Positions 1 through 10,662 are shown, counted from the stretch's first letter. The stretch: 64,000 nt of DNA from Chlorocebus sabaeus (GCF_047675955.1 NC_132930.1:45819832-45883831), one strand, 5' to 3'. Program-made: numbers and translations. Notes: generated by a model from the sequence alone, not told the origin.

Positions 1-1859
1 AGACACTTAGTGCGCACCTGTTCTGGACGGGGCCTCCTGCCAGGGGTGGGAGACAGCCGGGTGGTGGCCACAGGTCCCTACCCAACATGGCCACGTGGTG
101 AACAGAGCGCAGCCTGCCCACACAAGGGGCCGGGCCCTTCCTGCACCGGGGTGGCCTTGCTTGGGTGCCTCTTGAAGGAAGGTCAGAGAGACCCAAAAGA
201 ACCAGGCTGAGGGAGCAGCGCCCGGGTCCAGGGCACAGCCTGGGCAGAGGCCAGAGGGCAGCAGGCCTGAGTGTGGGATCCAGGTCTCGAGGCGGAGGCC
301 AGCTCCACGCAGGGAGGCCCCTCCCGCCGGTCGGTGGTCATGGCTGATTTGAGCCTGTTGTTATTGTTGGCAAATTAACAATACACTGTTAATTGGATGT
401 GGCTGAAAGTAAAAATTAATAACAAGGAAACAAGTGGGCCCTGCTGAGCTGCTCGCGCTGGGGCTGTGGTTCTCGAGCCAGGGCTGGCTCTCACGCGATC
501 CTCCTCGGCTTCCGAACCAGAGCACAGTTGCAGTCTCTTTGGATTCCTTCCCTGGCACTTCAGTGCTGAGCCCTAGCGGACTCCTCCTGGCCAGACTTTC
601 CTGGGCTCCTCTGATACCTCATTGCCACTGGGCCTCCACCATGGGCTTTGTGTTCATCTCTGCTGGTTTAGGGAGAACCTCTGACCTCTGGTATCTGCTC
701 CCCTCCATGAATGATCAGGTTCCTCATCCCCCACCTGTGAGGTCCAACACCTCGGCCACCTTCAGCAAGAATCTCCTGCCCTTAACTTCTGGTCTCAGTC
801 TTTTGCCATCCACTGAGGCCCTTGGCTATCAGCCCCCACTCTCCTTGTGGCAGGGGCTATGAACCACCTCCTCCTTGACTACAAACTCCCATTTGTCCTT
901 GTGGTCTTCAGCTTTGAGCTCAATCTCTCCCTCTTATGGTTGCCCTGACCACTGCTGCGATAGTCCTGAATAGAGTCTTCCTCACTGTTTTAAGTGTCAG
1001 GATCGTGTTCTATGTACTCCCATCCCCGGCTTCTCCTGCCCCCTCAGCTGGCCTGGCATTTTCCCTGGGAGGCTTCATCACAGGTCAGTGGATGCCTTAT
1101 GTTTCTGAGCCAGGGTGTGAACTCTGTTTCCATTCTTAGATCACTTGTTCTCCCCGTGACTTAAGTATGACCTTATAGTTTAATTTTCTTCCCCTATGGG
1201 GGACCTATTTGTGAGTATAATAAGGGTTTTCTGCCTCCCTGTATTCCAGGATGTATATTTCCAGGATACTGGGCTGCTTCTAAGTACCAAAATATTCATA
1301 TTTTTGTTGCTATCACACCAATACTTCAGTATGTTGAAAGTTCTGAGACCTGATTCCATTTACACAAAGTAGAACAGACAAAAGTAACCTGTGCGTGAGA
1401 GTCAGAACTGGTGGCACCCGTGGGATAGGAGGGGCCCGAGGGAGCTCCTGAAGTGTTGGTTCCCTAGCATGGGCACTGGTTACTCAGGAATCTTCCCTTT
1501 GTGCATTTCCCCAAGCTACGGCCTTAGGAGAAGAATGTCTGACCTGTTTTGTAATCCTCTCCCTATCCCCATTTTTCTGCCCCCAAATGCTTTACAGACT
1601 TGACACTCACCCAGCAGTGCTTTTTTCCAGTGCCCAAGCATAGCTCCCAAACCTCTGTCCCATGCATTTTCCTTTTGAGATGCTCCCCGGCCCCCTATGC
1701 CACACCACACTCAGGCTGCACCGGGCTCTCCAGGCCTGGGCACCATGTATGTCACCACACTCCCCAAGAACTGGTTCCTAGGTGAGAGCCACTAGCTCCC
1801 AAATTGTGAGCCTCCTCTCTGAGGACCCTCTCTCGCTGACTGAGTTACACCTTCTAGAG
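1..1859. other. Unassigned unique sequence; possible LTR-like stretch 430-1015
   Basis: The first 430 bases are GC-rich with no repeat I recognise. From about 430 to 1015 the text has the feel of an old LTR: C/T-rich body, then a GAATAGAGTCTTCCTCACTG segment near 968-988 that resembles the GAATAAAGTCTTCCT polyadenylation region of some ERV LTRs. This is a weak resemblance. From 1016 to 1859 nothing is assigned. Short open frames here have no features of genes. Confidence 0.35.
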
Positions 1860-2091
1860 AAAGCTTGTCCAGCGGTGCCTCATGGACTGCATGTGGCCCA
1901 GGACAGCTTTGAATGCAGTCCAACACAAATTTGTAAACTTTCCTAAAACACGAGGGTTTTTTGCAATTTCTTTTTCTTTCTTTTTTTTTTTTTAAGCTCA
2001 CCAGCTATCATTAGTGTTCTTTCATGTGTGGCCCAAGATAATTCTTCTTTCCCAGTGTGGCCCAGAGAAGCCAAAAGATTGGACACCCCTG
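1860..2091 (-). mobile_element. MER30-like hAT-Charlie DNA transposon (non-autonomous)
   Basis: Read on the minus strand, the segment opens with CAGGGGTGTCCAATCTTTTG and ends in GGACAAGCTTT, the terminal signature of the roughly 230-bp MER30 family. The interior carries the family's GTGGCCCA/TGGGCCAC motifs and a poly-A-like run (here poly-T at 1980-1994). Length about 232 bp, so essentially complete. The flanking octamers TTCTAGAG (1852-1859) and CTCTAAGT (2092-2099) fit diverged copies of the nTCTAGAn target preferred by hAT elements. It encodes nothing; family transposase would have acted in trans. Confidence 0.85.
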
Positions 2092-2681
2092 CTCTAAGTC
2101 TCTCAAGGAAAGGAGCATGGAATGGAACTTGTAAATTCCACTTGTTTTGACAATGTCTTGATTCATCCCTCAAACCTGATTGATAGTTTGGCTGGGTATC
2201 AAATTCTGGGCTGAAAATCATTTTTCACTTGGCCCATCCAAGGCCTGGCACACTGACTCACAGCCTCCAGTGCTGCCCTCCAGAAGTCTAAAGACCTTGG
2301 AGTCTCTCCTCCCAGGGTGACCCTTTCCTTTCTCTGTCCCTGAAGTGCTTGGCTGTTTTCTTTGTTCCTTCTGTTTTGAAATTTCACAATACCAGTGCTG
2401 GGGCCTTGGTAGGACCTTCAGTCTGGCAACTTATATTCTTTAGTTCTGAGAAATTTTATTGAAATAATCATGTAGAAGTTGTTTTCACTTTGGTTTTCTT
2501 TTTTCTCTTTCAGGCACTCCTGTTAGCTGTATGTTTGGTCTCTATGGAGTCTCCATTTTTAACATGTTTATCTTTTCTATTTTCTATTACTTTGGCGATT
2601 TTCTTTTTGTCCTATGTTCTAAGATAGCCCCACATGTTTTATTTCTGTTAAATTTGTTTTCCTTCTGAAGTCCTCCTCAAC
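2092..2681. other. Unassigned AT-richer sequence
   Basis: T-rich, lower-GC unique-looking sequence between MER30 and an AT minisatellite. It may hold an old unrecognised repeat, but no family signature is visible and no gene feature is seen. Confidence 0.5.
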
Positions 2682-2940
2682 TTTAGATAGAATAGATATT
2701 AATATATAAATATATAGAATATTTATGTACATAATATATAAAATATAGAATATTTATATATATAATATATAAATATATAGAATAGATATTTATATATAAT
2801 CTATAAATATATAGAATAGATATTAATATATGTAATCTATAAATATATAGAATAGATATTTATATATAATCTATAAATATATAGAATAGATATTTATATA
2901 CAATATATAAATATATAGAATAGATATTGATAGATATACA
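2682..2940. repeat. AT-rich minisatellite, 34-36 bp unit
   Basis: About seven imperfect copies of a 34-36 bp unit with the core ATATATAGAATAGATATT followed by TATATATAATCTATAA. Essentially all bases are A or T except the single G/C positions of AGAATAGAT and ATCTAT. Copies in the middle (about 2770-2900) are the most regular, while the left edge is more degenerate. The tract is a sharp AT island in otherwise GC-rich surroundings. Confidence 0.9.
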
Positions 2941-3118
2941 TTTTCAACAGCTCATGTGTATTCTCTGCTCATTCCTTTTGCAGAGCACACTGTTCTTGTT
3001 CTATGGAGGCAACGTATTCTCTCTCTGAGGTTCTCTTTTGCTCCCTGTGTTTATCTATTCTGGTCTCCGTTCCTCATGGTATAGACATTCCTTGACTATG
3101 CAGCAATCCTTGGTTATC

Positions 3119-3587
3119 TGTATTAGTCAGGGTTCTTTGGAGATTACATATGCCTATATAAAATAAGATTTATTATAAGGAAGTAGCTCATGCAATTATG
3201 GAGGCTAAATCCCACAATCTGCATTCTGCAAACTGCGGACCAAGAAAAGCCAGTGGTGTAGTTCAAAGGTCTAAGAGCTGAGAGCCAATGGTGTAGTATC
3301 CCATCTGAGTTTAAAGGCCTGTGAACCAGCAGCATCAGAAGCAGGTTCTTCTGCCCAGCTCAAACATTCAGGCAGAGTAACAGCGAACTCAACCTTCCTC
3401 TGCCTTGCTGTTTTGTTCTATGCAGACCTTCAACAGATAGGACGGTGCCTGCCCACACTGGGGAGTGCAGTATGCTCACTCAGTCACTGTGCTAACCTCT
3501 TCCGCAGTCAACCCAGAAATAATGTTTCACCAGTGAGCTGGGCATCCCATGGCCCAATCAAGTTGACACATAAAATTAACCATCACA
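3119..3587. mobile_element. Old LTR-like interspersed repeat (TGTATTAGTCAGGG... to ...TTAACCATCACA)
   Basis: Starts TGTATTAGTCAGGGTTCT and ends GACACATAAAATTAACCATCACA-like, with internal TTTATTATAAGGAA, CTTCAACAGATAGGA and CCCAATCAAGTTGACACA landmarks. This layout is a common mammalian LTR-class repeat of about 470 bp; TG...CA ends are as expected for an LTR. I cannot name the subfamily or fix the orientation. No internal retroviral coding sequence is attached, so it is a solo element. Confidence 0.75.
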
Positions 3588-3689
3588 CCATTCACAAATC
3601 CCTGCTTGAGGACAAGGCACCTGAAGGCAGAGAGAAAGGTGGGTGAAGAAGGGCATTTGAGTAAAGGTAGGAAGATAGCGAGAGAGTGA

Positions 3690-3790
3690 GTCAATAGCTC
3701 TCTGGTGGTACCTGTGAGGCAAGCACTGCTGTTCCCCATTTTACAAATGCTCAAGGTCACGCAGTCAGTAGAGTAGATCTGGTCGTCTCT
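3690..3790 (-). mobile_element. MIR SINE fragment
   Basis: Contains CCCCATTTTACAAATG followed by AAGGTCACGCAGTCAGTAGAG, the reverse complement of the conserved MIR 3' half (CTCAGTTTCC...TGTAAAATGGG orientation). Strongly diverged partial copy. Confidence 0.7.
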
Positions 3791-3844
3791 GTTAGTTCTA
3801 AGGTGCAGCCCTGGGGTGCCTTCTTTCACACCCTTGTCCGGCCA

Positions 3845-4003
3845 GAGCTTTGCAGTGCACGTCATGTGCTGTGGTCACCCCACAGGGTTCTGAGAGCTCT
3901 GCAGAGCATGTCACATGCTGCGGTCACCCCACAGGGTCCCAAGAGCTCTGCAGTGCGCTTCATGCGCTGTGGTCACCGTGAAGGGTTCTGAGAGCTCTGG
4001 GGT
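3845..4003. repeat. 49-bp tandem repeat, about 3.2 copies
   Basis: GAGCT(C/T)T landmarks recur at 3845, 3894, 3943 and 3992, exactly 49 bp apart. Each unit reads gagctctgcagtgcacgtca followed by TGTGCTGTGGTCACCCCACAGGGTTCTGA. Copies differ by a few substitutions, often at CpG or TpG positions. Confidence 0.92.
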
Positions 4004-4639
4004 CACGTCAGCTCTTACTTAGGAGTAAAGGTTTTTTTGTTTGTTTTGTTTTGTTCCCCTGGAATTCAGAGGACATTCCAGGGTCTGCATAGGGCAGAGA
4101 AGCTGGCTCAGGGCTGCAGCTGGCTTGAGTCTCTTTGTGTCCCACCCTATCTAGTGGGATCTGTTGCATCTTGGTGGCAGAGCTGTCCTTTCCATCCTCC
4201 GGCAGCCGGGTTCCCGCAGTAGAGGCGCCAGCATGCTTCCACTCACTGTGGCTGCACACTGCAAAGCAGAGGCCACTCCAACAGCAAGACCACCAGAACG
4301 GAGCCCACATGTAGAGGTCTCTGTCTTCACATCATGGCCATTCTGGGCGTTGCCTTTTCTCACCGTACTCTGGGTTCACAGCTCTCTCCACTCTATTCCT
4401 ACTCCGCATCCTATGCAAATGCTAAACCCCTCCTTGCAGAAGACCTGGGGACCAGCATGGGCAGGGCAGAGGGGACCAGCAGCTGCGTTTACTGTGACCA
4501 GATATGGCAGAGGCTGGCAGAAGAGGAGCTGCTTGGTCTCAGCAAGCAAGGAGGAGGGCAGCAAAGGGGTGATGACTCCCGCTGTGCCCAGTCCTGTGCA
4601 AAGTCTACAGAATCACCTTAAACATGAATTATCGTGTGC
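4004..4639. other. Unassigned unique sequence
   Basis: GC-moderate sequence with a T/G-rich run near 4031-4055. Overlapping frames of 95-169 codons exist on both strands, which argues that they are chance. No repeat family or gene feature recognised. Confidence 0.5.
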
Positions 4640-5712
4640 CCAGATCTTGGGTTCTAAAACCATTCTCCAATAAAAAAAAGGAACCAAGGCTGCTTGGAGA
4701 AATGGCTGATTCTAGAACCGGAGCAAGGGGAAATACAAGAGGGGCCTGGGGCGTCGTTTAACCCCAAAGAGCCAGGAGGTAGGAGGTGCTCACATGAAAC
4801 CAAAACACGCAGATCACACTGATGGGGCCTGTCAAAGGGACAGGAGCCAGCCCAAAGAGCTCCCAAGGGCTGAAGCTGAGGCTACTGAGCAACCGAAGAA
4901 AGCAGTACTGGATTATCAGGAAAAGCACACGACGGGTGTCCACGAGCCCACACTGGCAGAAACAAATGGCCGAATAAATAACTAAATGGGGGTGGGGGGC
5001 GAGGGGACAAACCTCCGTGCACAAGGATGCCACATAATACAGGTGGGTGCTCCACCCTCAGAGAGCTGTGGCATAGCTCCCCACACCTTAAGCCTCGGCT
5101 GTACAGTGACTTCCTGCCACAGAGAAGTGCGGAAATGGGGAGAAAGAAACTTCACAGTGGAGAAACCTGACCAACGCCCCTCAGCCAGGTGACCAGGGTC
5201 ACGGTCCTCAGTCCACAGTCCTAAGTGTGCCCTTGGTACAAGGTGATGAGGATGGCACTGTACCTCTCTGGTTTTCCCCACCAAGAACCCATCATAACCC
5301 CAGTCTAATCACAGAAAACACATCACACCAGTCCCTATTGAGGGACAGTCTACAAAATCCGTGACCAGTCCTCCTCAAAACTGTCAAGGTCATCGGACAC
5401 CAGGAACATCTGAGAAATGGCCCCAGCCAGGCAGAGCCTACGGAGATGCGACCAAGAGTGATGCGGGGCCCTGGGTGGGATCCTGGGACAGGTAAGGGCA
5501 TTGGGTAAGAACCGAGACAATCAGGATGCGGGACACTGTTTAGTAACGACAATGTGTCAACATTGGTTCACTGATTGTAACAAACGACCGTGCTGCTGCC
5601 AGATGTTAGTGATGGGGAACGGTGGGGGATATATGGAAAACCTGTGCTATTATCTCAATTTGTCTATAAATATAAAACTGTTTTAAAAAATAAACATTAT
5701 TTTAAAAAGTAA
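4640..5712 (+). mobile_element. L1M LINE, 3' UTR and tail
   Basis: The landmark run from 5337 to 5720 matches the old L1M 3' UTR: GAGGGACAGTCTACAAAAT, CCTCAAAACTGTCAAGGTCAT, TGGATCCTGGGACAGGTAA, then GATGTTAGTGATGGGG and ATATATGGAAAACC before TCTATAAATATAAAACTG and an A-rich tail. Everything from about 4795 is confident; 4640-4795 (GCTGCTTGGAGAAATGGCTGATTC) is probably the same element. ORF2 is absent, so this is a 5'-truncated copy, and heavily mutated. Confidence 0.85.
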
Positions 5713-5734
5713 TTCTAATGACAGCACTAATGGT

Positions 5735-5822
5735 CGGGTGGGATGTTCTCATTTCACAGGCAAAGAAATAGTCTGTGAGAGGTGAACGCTTCCCCGACCC
5801 CAGGTACAGAGCTCTGAGCCCC
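5735..5822 (-). mobile_element. MIR SINE fragment
   Basis: TCTCATTTCACAGGCAAAGAAA followed by a CAGAGCTCTGAGCC segment corresponds to the minus-strand MIR core (CATTTTACAGATGAGGAAAC type). It sits directly after the L1M tail. Confidence 0.55.
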
Positions 5823-5824
5823 GA

Positions 5825-5985
5825 GGTGCTGGAGGCTGGTGGCTGGAGGCTGGTGTCATAAAGGCTGGCATCCCGTGGCTGGCGTCCCGAGGCTGGCATT
5901 ATGAAGGCTGTGGTCCTGAGGCTGGCGTCCCGAGGCTGGCCTCCCAGGGCTGGTGGCCCGAGGCTGGCACCACAAAGGCTCTCTC
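5825..5985. repeat. 14-bp minisatellite
   Basis: About eleven copies of a 14-15 bp unit, AGGCTGGCGTCCCG, with variants AGGCTGGTGTCATA, AGGCTGGCATTATGA and AGGCTGGCACCACAA. The CATAA/ATTATGA/CCACAA variants recur, suggesting an older multi-unit period that has decayed. Confidence 0.85.
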
Positions 5986-6947
5986 TGTGCCTTGGGTAGC
6001 ATCTTCAGGAGGAACCGGATCAGATCTGGGCAGCAGGTTTTGGCCCACACTTCACCCCTATCCTTGGGCTGCTCAACCAGATGCTACGTCCCCCATCTTC
6101 TCCTTGGCTTCTCAGGGTTTCATCTCCCCAGACTGTATTTCCTTCTGCTTTTCCATCCTGTCTCCCGCCCAGCCCTCCCTCTCTCCCCTTTCCCTGATCA
6201 GCTCCTTCCTGCCCCTGCCCCCCTGCCCGGCCCCACCCTGACCATCCCCAGAGCTGATCCTGCTCTGGCCAGTTTCTGGGAAGCACCTCAGGGCCTCACC
6301 ATGACCGGTCCCCTCGAGTCTGCCCTTCCTCCTTCCCTGACATGTCTTCATACAGGAAGATGCTGACCTGTCCTCTAGTGAAATATTTAAACCAAATGCA
6401 TCTGCTGCTAGGTAGCAGGATCTGGGGTGGAGGTGGTTGGCTCCACCCCTGCCTGGCTGGCTCAGAACACAGAGAAGCCCAGGGCTGGGGAAGGGTGGGG
6501 AAGGGACAGGGACTCCAGCCATACAGGGGAGTGGCCTCCCCTCTTCACACAAGAGGGTGGGGCATGGTCTAGTGGGGAGGGACCTTCTGAGGGAGGGACG
6601 CTGACTGTCCCAGAGTGACCCTCCTTCTGGGGTGGCTCTTGGATTCTGCTGCCCCTATCTGCCTAGACTATGGAGGATGTTCCAGCACATTCCCCAGAGA
6701 GGGCACAGGCCCTCCCTACTCCCCTCAATAGCGCTCCCAACCCCTGGGGAAGCAGCAGGTCAGTGGAGAAACAGGAACTCAGATGGTCTCCCCATCTGCT
6801 GCCTAGCAAAGCCCTACCTGCCCTTTGATTCAGCGTTTGTTTTTCTGTTGCCTCTTCCAGGAAGCCCTCTCTGATAGTCCTCGGTTGGGCTATGGCCTCT
6901 TTGGCAGCTGCCTTTAGGGTCACTGTGCAAATTAGGAAGAAGCGTTT
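5986..6947. other. Unassigned sequence, C/T-rich then G-rich
   Basis: 6110-6260 is pyrimidine-rich (short CCCTGCCC runs); 6420-6620 is G-rich. No coding feature. The segment CTTCCAGGAAGCCCTCTCTGAT at 6857-6878 resembles the L2 motif TCCAGGAAGCCTTCCCTGA and may be a tiny L2 relic. Confidence 0.45.
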
Positions 6948-7075
6948 CCTCCTCCAATCATCTCATGCCTCTGCTGCGTCCTCTCCTCCAATCATCTCAT
7001 GCCTCTGCTGCGTCCTCTCCTCCAATCATCTCATGCCTCTGCTGCGTCCTCTCCTCCAATCATCTCTTGCCTGCG
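6948..7075. repeat. 34-bp tandem repeat, 3.7 copies
   Basis: CCTCCA recurs at 6951, 6985, 7019 and 7053, exactly 34 bp apart. The first three copies are nearly identical, indicating recent expansion or homogenisation; the last copy diverges after CATCTCTTGCC. Confidence 0.95.
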
Positions 7076-7629
7076 CTGGGAACCTGGTGAGAAGCATGCA
7101 TCTGATTTTGACTAGGCGCACGGCATCCTTCAGGGTGCCCCTCTTCCCCCAACCCCTGCTCTTCCCACCGCCCTGTTCCCACCACCACCAAACAGCCAGC
7201 TACTCCAGGCCTCAGGCTGTGTCTGACCCATCTCTGTGTCCGCAGGACAGGGCGGGCACCTACTAGGTATAGTGGGGTATCCTGGGAACACCCAAGCTCA
7301 CCAGGCGGAGCTCTGGCTCTGGCTCTGGTTCAGCAGGGGAGGGTGTTGGGCTGGGGCTGGGGCTGGACAGGGTGGCATGACACTCCCCAGAGACTGCAGA
7401 CAAGTGTGCCGGGCAGGCCCTCCCTGCAGCTCTCCTCTCACCCATCCACTCATCCACCGTCTGTCTCTCTGCCCACCCCTGCGCAGAGGGGCCACAGGGC
7501 AGGCCCGCTGAGCTCAGGTTTTCAAAACACAGCAATAGGAGGGCTGGTGACAGCAGTGCAGGGTGCTTGGAGATGTCCGCAGGTAGGCCTCCCCCAACCC
7601 TGCAGTGCCTCTTTCCGAGTCAGCAGCCT
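7076..7629. other. Unassigned sequence between tandem repeat and MIR
   Basis: Contains a short CTCTGG/GGGCTGG-rich stretch at 7310-7370. A splice-acceptor-like CTCTGTGTCCGCAG occurs at about 7232-7245, but no exon with supporting donor or reading frame could be built from it. Confidence 0.45.
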
Positions 7630-7760
7630 CCTTCTCCATTACAGCGGAGGAAACGAGGCAGGAGGCCAGCTCTTCCCCCTCGTGCAGCCGGCAGGGCCAC
7701 CAGGACGGGCTGCCTTGTACCCTGCGTTAAGGTCATCCGACCCGGGCTCGAAGCCCGCGC
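7630..7760 (-). mobile_element. MIR SINE fragment
   Basis: TCCATTACAGCGGAGGAAACGAGGC is a diverged minus-strand MIR core (CCATTTTACAGATGAGGAAACTGAGGC). It is followed within 100 bp by a MIR fragment in the opposite orientation. Confidence 0.55.
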
Positions 7761-7819
7761 TCCGCGTCTCTGGACAGAAGGCCGGGCTAGGAGCTGCGCC
7801 CACCTCGGAGGCCTAGGCG

Positions 7820-7995
7820 GCTTGGAACCCGCACCGTCTGTGCCTCCGCTTCCTCATCAATAAAAGGGACCATAATTCCTCACCAGGACATGACCTCGAG
7901 TCCACCGAGATCCCCCAGGGCATGGAAGTACTGGTTCCCCAGTCTCCCGCACGCTGCCGGGCGCAGGGTTGGCGCACAGTAGGTGCTTCCTTTGT
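7820..7995 (+). mobile_element. MIR SINE
   Basis: CTTCCTCATCAATAAAAGGGACCATAATTCCTCACC followed 70 bp later by GGGTTGGCGCACAGTAGGTGCTTCC is the MIR plus-strand layout (CTCATCTGTAAAATGGGGATAAT... then CTGGCACATAGTAGGTGCT). It abuts the left edge of the CpG island. Confidence 0.75.
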
Positions 7996-8720
7996 GAGTG
8001 CTCTAGCTGCGCCGCGAGGGCCTGGATGGCAGTGGGGGCGCGTACTTGCCCCGCGACGCCCTGTCCCTCCCGCGCCTCCAGCCCCTCCCGCCTCTTCCCC
8101 GCGGCCCCACAGTGCACCTCCCCTGCCCCCGCCGCCGTCCTTCCCCTCCCCCTCACCCCTCCACCGCCCCGCCACGCCCCCGCCAGCCCCGCGAACCCCG
8201 CACCCTCTGGACACCGGCTCCTGGGAGGGCCGATTAAAGTGCAAGTCGAGTCTCCCGCTCTGCGTTCGGCTTCCTGTCCCGGTGCGCACCTGAGGCTCCG
8301 CGGGGCTGGGCTCTCGGTCTCCATGGCAACCCAGGCGTCCCGCCCACAGAAACTGCCACTCAGGAGGGCGGACACTCCACCGCGGTAGGCTCTAGACGCC
8401 GCGGTCGCGCAGGTGCGGCGCCTTCTCTTCAGCAGGGTGACCACTAGGGAGGTGGGGCGGCGTAGACCCAGATTCGGGCCCCCACCACCTGCCGAAGGGA
8501 TGGACTCCTCGAGGCTCCTCCCTGTTGCTCACCCGCGTGATGCCCCGCGGAGCCCACCCCGGCGCACCCCAGGGCAGGTGCGGGCCATTGGAGCCCGGGT
8601 GGGGATTTTATGTCGAGGCACACAGCTGCTTCCTCCCGGTGGAGCCCGTGGTCGCCCTCCCGTCTACTGCACAGGGTCCTAACTCCCAGCCCGGGACAGT
8701 GACTTTCCTGCGGTTGAGGC
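7996..8720. promoter_or_regulatory. CpG island, candidate promoter
   Basis: CpG density rises abruptly at about 8000 and stays high to about 8700. For example, the 60 bases 8041-8100 hold about eight CpGs, while adjoining sequence holds few. GC-box-like elements occur at 8164-8170 (CCGCCCC), 8172-8181 (CCACGCCCCC) and 8454-8460 (GGGGCGG), an inverted CCAAT box (CCATTGG) at 8585-8591, and an RFX X-box at 8317-8330. There is no TATA box. In mammals such islands usually mark promoters, often bidirectional; the direction of transcription and the gene served cannot be read from the sequence. No coding frame here is convincing. Alternatives are an intragenic orphan island or a non-coding RNA promoter. 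Confidence 0.75.
8317..8330 (+). promoter_or_regulatory. RFX-type X-box motif
   Basis: GTCTCCATGGCAAC fits the near-palindromic X-box GTYNCCATGGNAAC bound by RFX winged-helix factors, which are known for driving cilia genes as well as other targets. It lies in the middle of the CpG island, as functional X-boxes usually do. Occupancy is inference. Confidence 0.6.
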
Positions 8721-8870
8721 CGGTCCGTCGCCCACCGTAGACCTCCTTCCAGGGACCCCCCGGGGTGTCCCAGCCTCACCTCCTGTCCTCTGTGGCACGG
8801 CCCTGGACCGGTGTGGACCAGGCAGGCTCCGCTCCTCGACGACCAAGTGCGTCCTGTCTCTGGCTCTTGT

Positions 8871-9100
8871 CCCCTCCCTCTCTTTCTGTCTCTCTCTCAG
8901 CACCTCTGTCTTTATCTCTGTCTCTTTGTCTCTGTATCTCCATGCATCAGTATGTGTGTCTGTCAGTCCCTGGAGCTCACTGTGTCTCCCGGTCTCTGCG
9001 TGTCTCTGTCTCCTCCTGTCTCTGTGTCTCTTTGTCTCCTCCTGTCTCTGTGTCTCTGTCTCCTCCTGTCTCTGTGTCTCTCTGTCTCCTGCTGTCTCTG
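8871..9100. repeat. TCTG/TCTC-rich degenerate repeat
   Basis: Long stretch of TGTCTCTGTCTCC-type repeats on the plus strand. The right half (about 9000-9095) forms a clearer minisatellite in which TCTCCTCCTGTCTCTGTG recurs. It lies 150 bp downstream of the CpG island. On the minus strand it yields an Arg/Glu/Thr-rich open frame that is only the repeat translated. Confidence 0.85.
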
Positions 9101-10239
9101 AATAGATGGCATCCAGAAGAGTGTTCGTGTCACCAGAGTGCAAGGAGGACCCTCCCCACAGCACCCGTCCCTCCCCACCCCCACCCTTGCTGGGGCTCCT
9201 CTGCCCCCACAGCGTCCTGCTGTCCCCGCCCTGCCATCCCTGCCTCGCCCCCTTAGTCCTGCTGCCACCCCCACTGCCTCTCCAGAAAGCTCACCAGGTT
9301 AGGAGTCCCATGCGGCTCCCTCTAGGTTGAGAAGTGAAACTTCCCTCTGTTGGAAAGTCTTGAGCATCAATTTAAAAAGTTAATGTCATCGAAATAGGCC
9401 AATAAACTGCTGATGAAATCTTCAATATTTTCTCTCCATCAACTGCTTTAATGTTTTGTGACCTTTCCAAATTTGGTGGTTGTACCCTGATGTGTCGGAA
9501 ATCCATGCCAGTGTCCAGGCCCACTTTGTTTGCTGGGTCCCCAGTGTGTGAGCATCGCAGCTGGCGTTCCTATGTGACTGATGGGATGGCCCCATGGAGC
9601 TGGGGTGCTCCTGCAGAGCCCTGTCCTGGGTCACTTGCTTTGGGCCGCATCACCTCCTTTTCCCACTGGGGAGGAGTGGAGGGCCTGATGCCTGCAAGTC
9701 CCTCAGCACCATATGACCACACGGTATCTCCTGAAGCTGCCCAGCGTGGAGTCAGGGCAGCCCCAGGCGTTTCTGAGGCTGGGGTCTGGGGCCTCTGTCT
9801 TTTGCTCCTGGGGTCTGCTTTTCAGTTGCCTGCCCAGCCTATGGAGGGGAGGGCAGCCAGGGCTCACAGGGCAGCAAGATGGCCCCTGGCTTACCACAGG
9901 GGAGGCCCACAAGGCTATCCATGACAGCGGCAGCGACAGCCGGCCCCAGCTTCAGCCTGCCAGGCCGAAGGACCCTGGTGACACATCAGGAAGCCCTCCC
10001 CGGGGCTGGCAGAACAATGTCGGGGACAGGGGCCTTCTGGGGCAGGCAGACCTGCCATGCTTTTGGGATGGGGTCTGGAGTTGTGGTGAGGACCAGGTGA
10101 GGAGAGTCTGTGGACAGCAGAGCCCCTGGACATGAGCTTTCCAGGTGAGGTGGGGACCAAAGGTGGGGTGGGGACCACGGCCTCAGCTGTGCAGCTCCCA
10201 GTTGGCTCTCACCTGGGCTGGGTGGGGACAAAGGGGGAT
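9101..10239. other. Unassigned unique sequence
   Basis: 9340-9480 is AT-richer; the rest is GC-rich. Overlapping frames up to 157 codons on both strands show no domain. No repeat family recognised. Confidence 0.5.
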
Positions 10240-10662
10240 TGCTGTGGGTGGAATTGTGTGTCCCTGAAATACACGTTCAAGTCCTAACCAGCTGCAGCTG
10301 TGAATGTGACCGTATTTGGAAACAGGGTCTTTGCAGATGTCAGTAAGTTATGACGAAGTCATCCTGGATCTAGGGTGGCTTCATCCAATGGCCGATGTCC
10401 TTGTTAGAAGACACAGCACCTGGGGAGAATGTGACAACTAAGGCAGGGATTGGAGCGATGTAGCCACAAGCCTGGGAACACCTGGGGCCCCTGGAGGCTG
10501 GACAAGGCCAAGAGGGAGCTTCCCCAAGGCCTCCTGAGGGAGCACAGCCCACTGGCACCTTGGTCTGGCATTTCTGGCCTCCAAGATGGTGAGAGGATAA
10601 ACCTCTGTCTGAGGTCACCGGCTTTATTGTGCCTTGTCAGCGACTGTAGGAAATTAAAGGCA
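10240..10662 (+). mobile_element. Old ERVL/MaLR-class solo LTR
   Basis: Carries the ordered landmarks GTGGAATTGTGTGTCCCTGAA, GTGAATGTGACCGTATTTGGAAACAGGGTCTTTGCAGATGT (in pieces), a CCAATGGCCGATGTCCTTGTTAGAAG segment, GGGAGCACAGCCC and TTCTGGCCTCCAAGATGG. This is the classic layout of a mammalian LTR whose sense strand reads left to right. Two further copies lie at 12588 and 53028. Subfamily not assigned; no internal sequence attached. Confidence 0.85.

Noticed and set aside
7232..7270. Splice-acceptor-like CTCTGTGTCCGCAG as the start of an exon
   Set aside because: The following frame stops within a few codons and no matching donor is present.
8441..8456. CTCF site at CCACTAGGGAGGTG in the CpG island
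   Set aside because: Key GGC of the core is replaced by AGGT; match too weak to claim.
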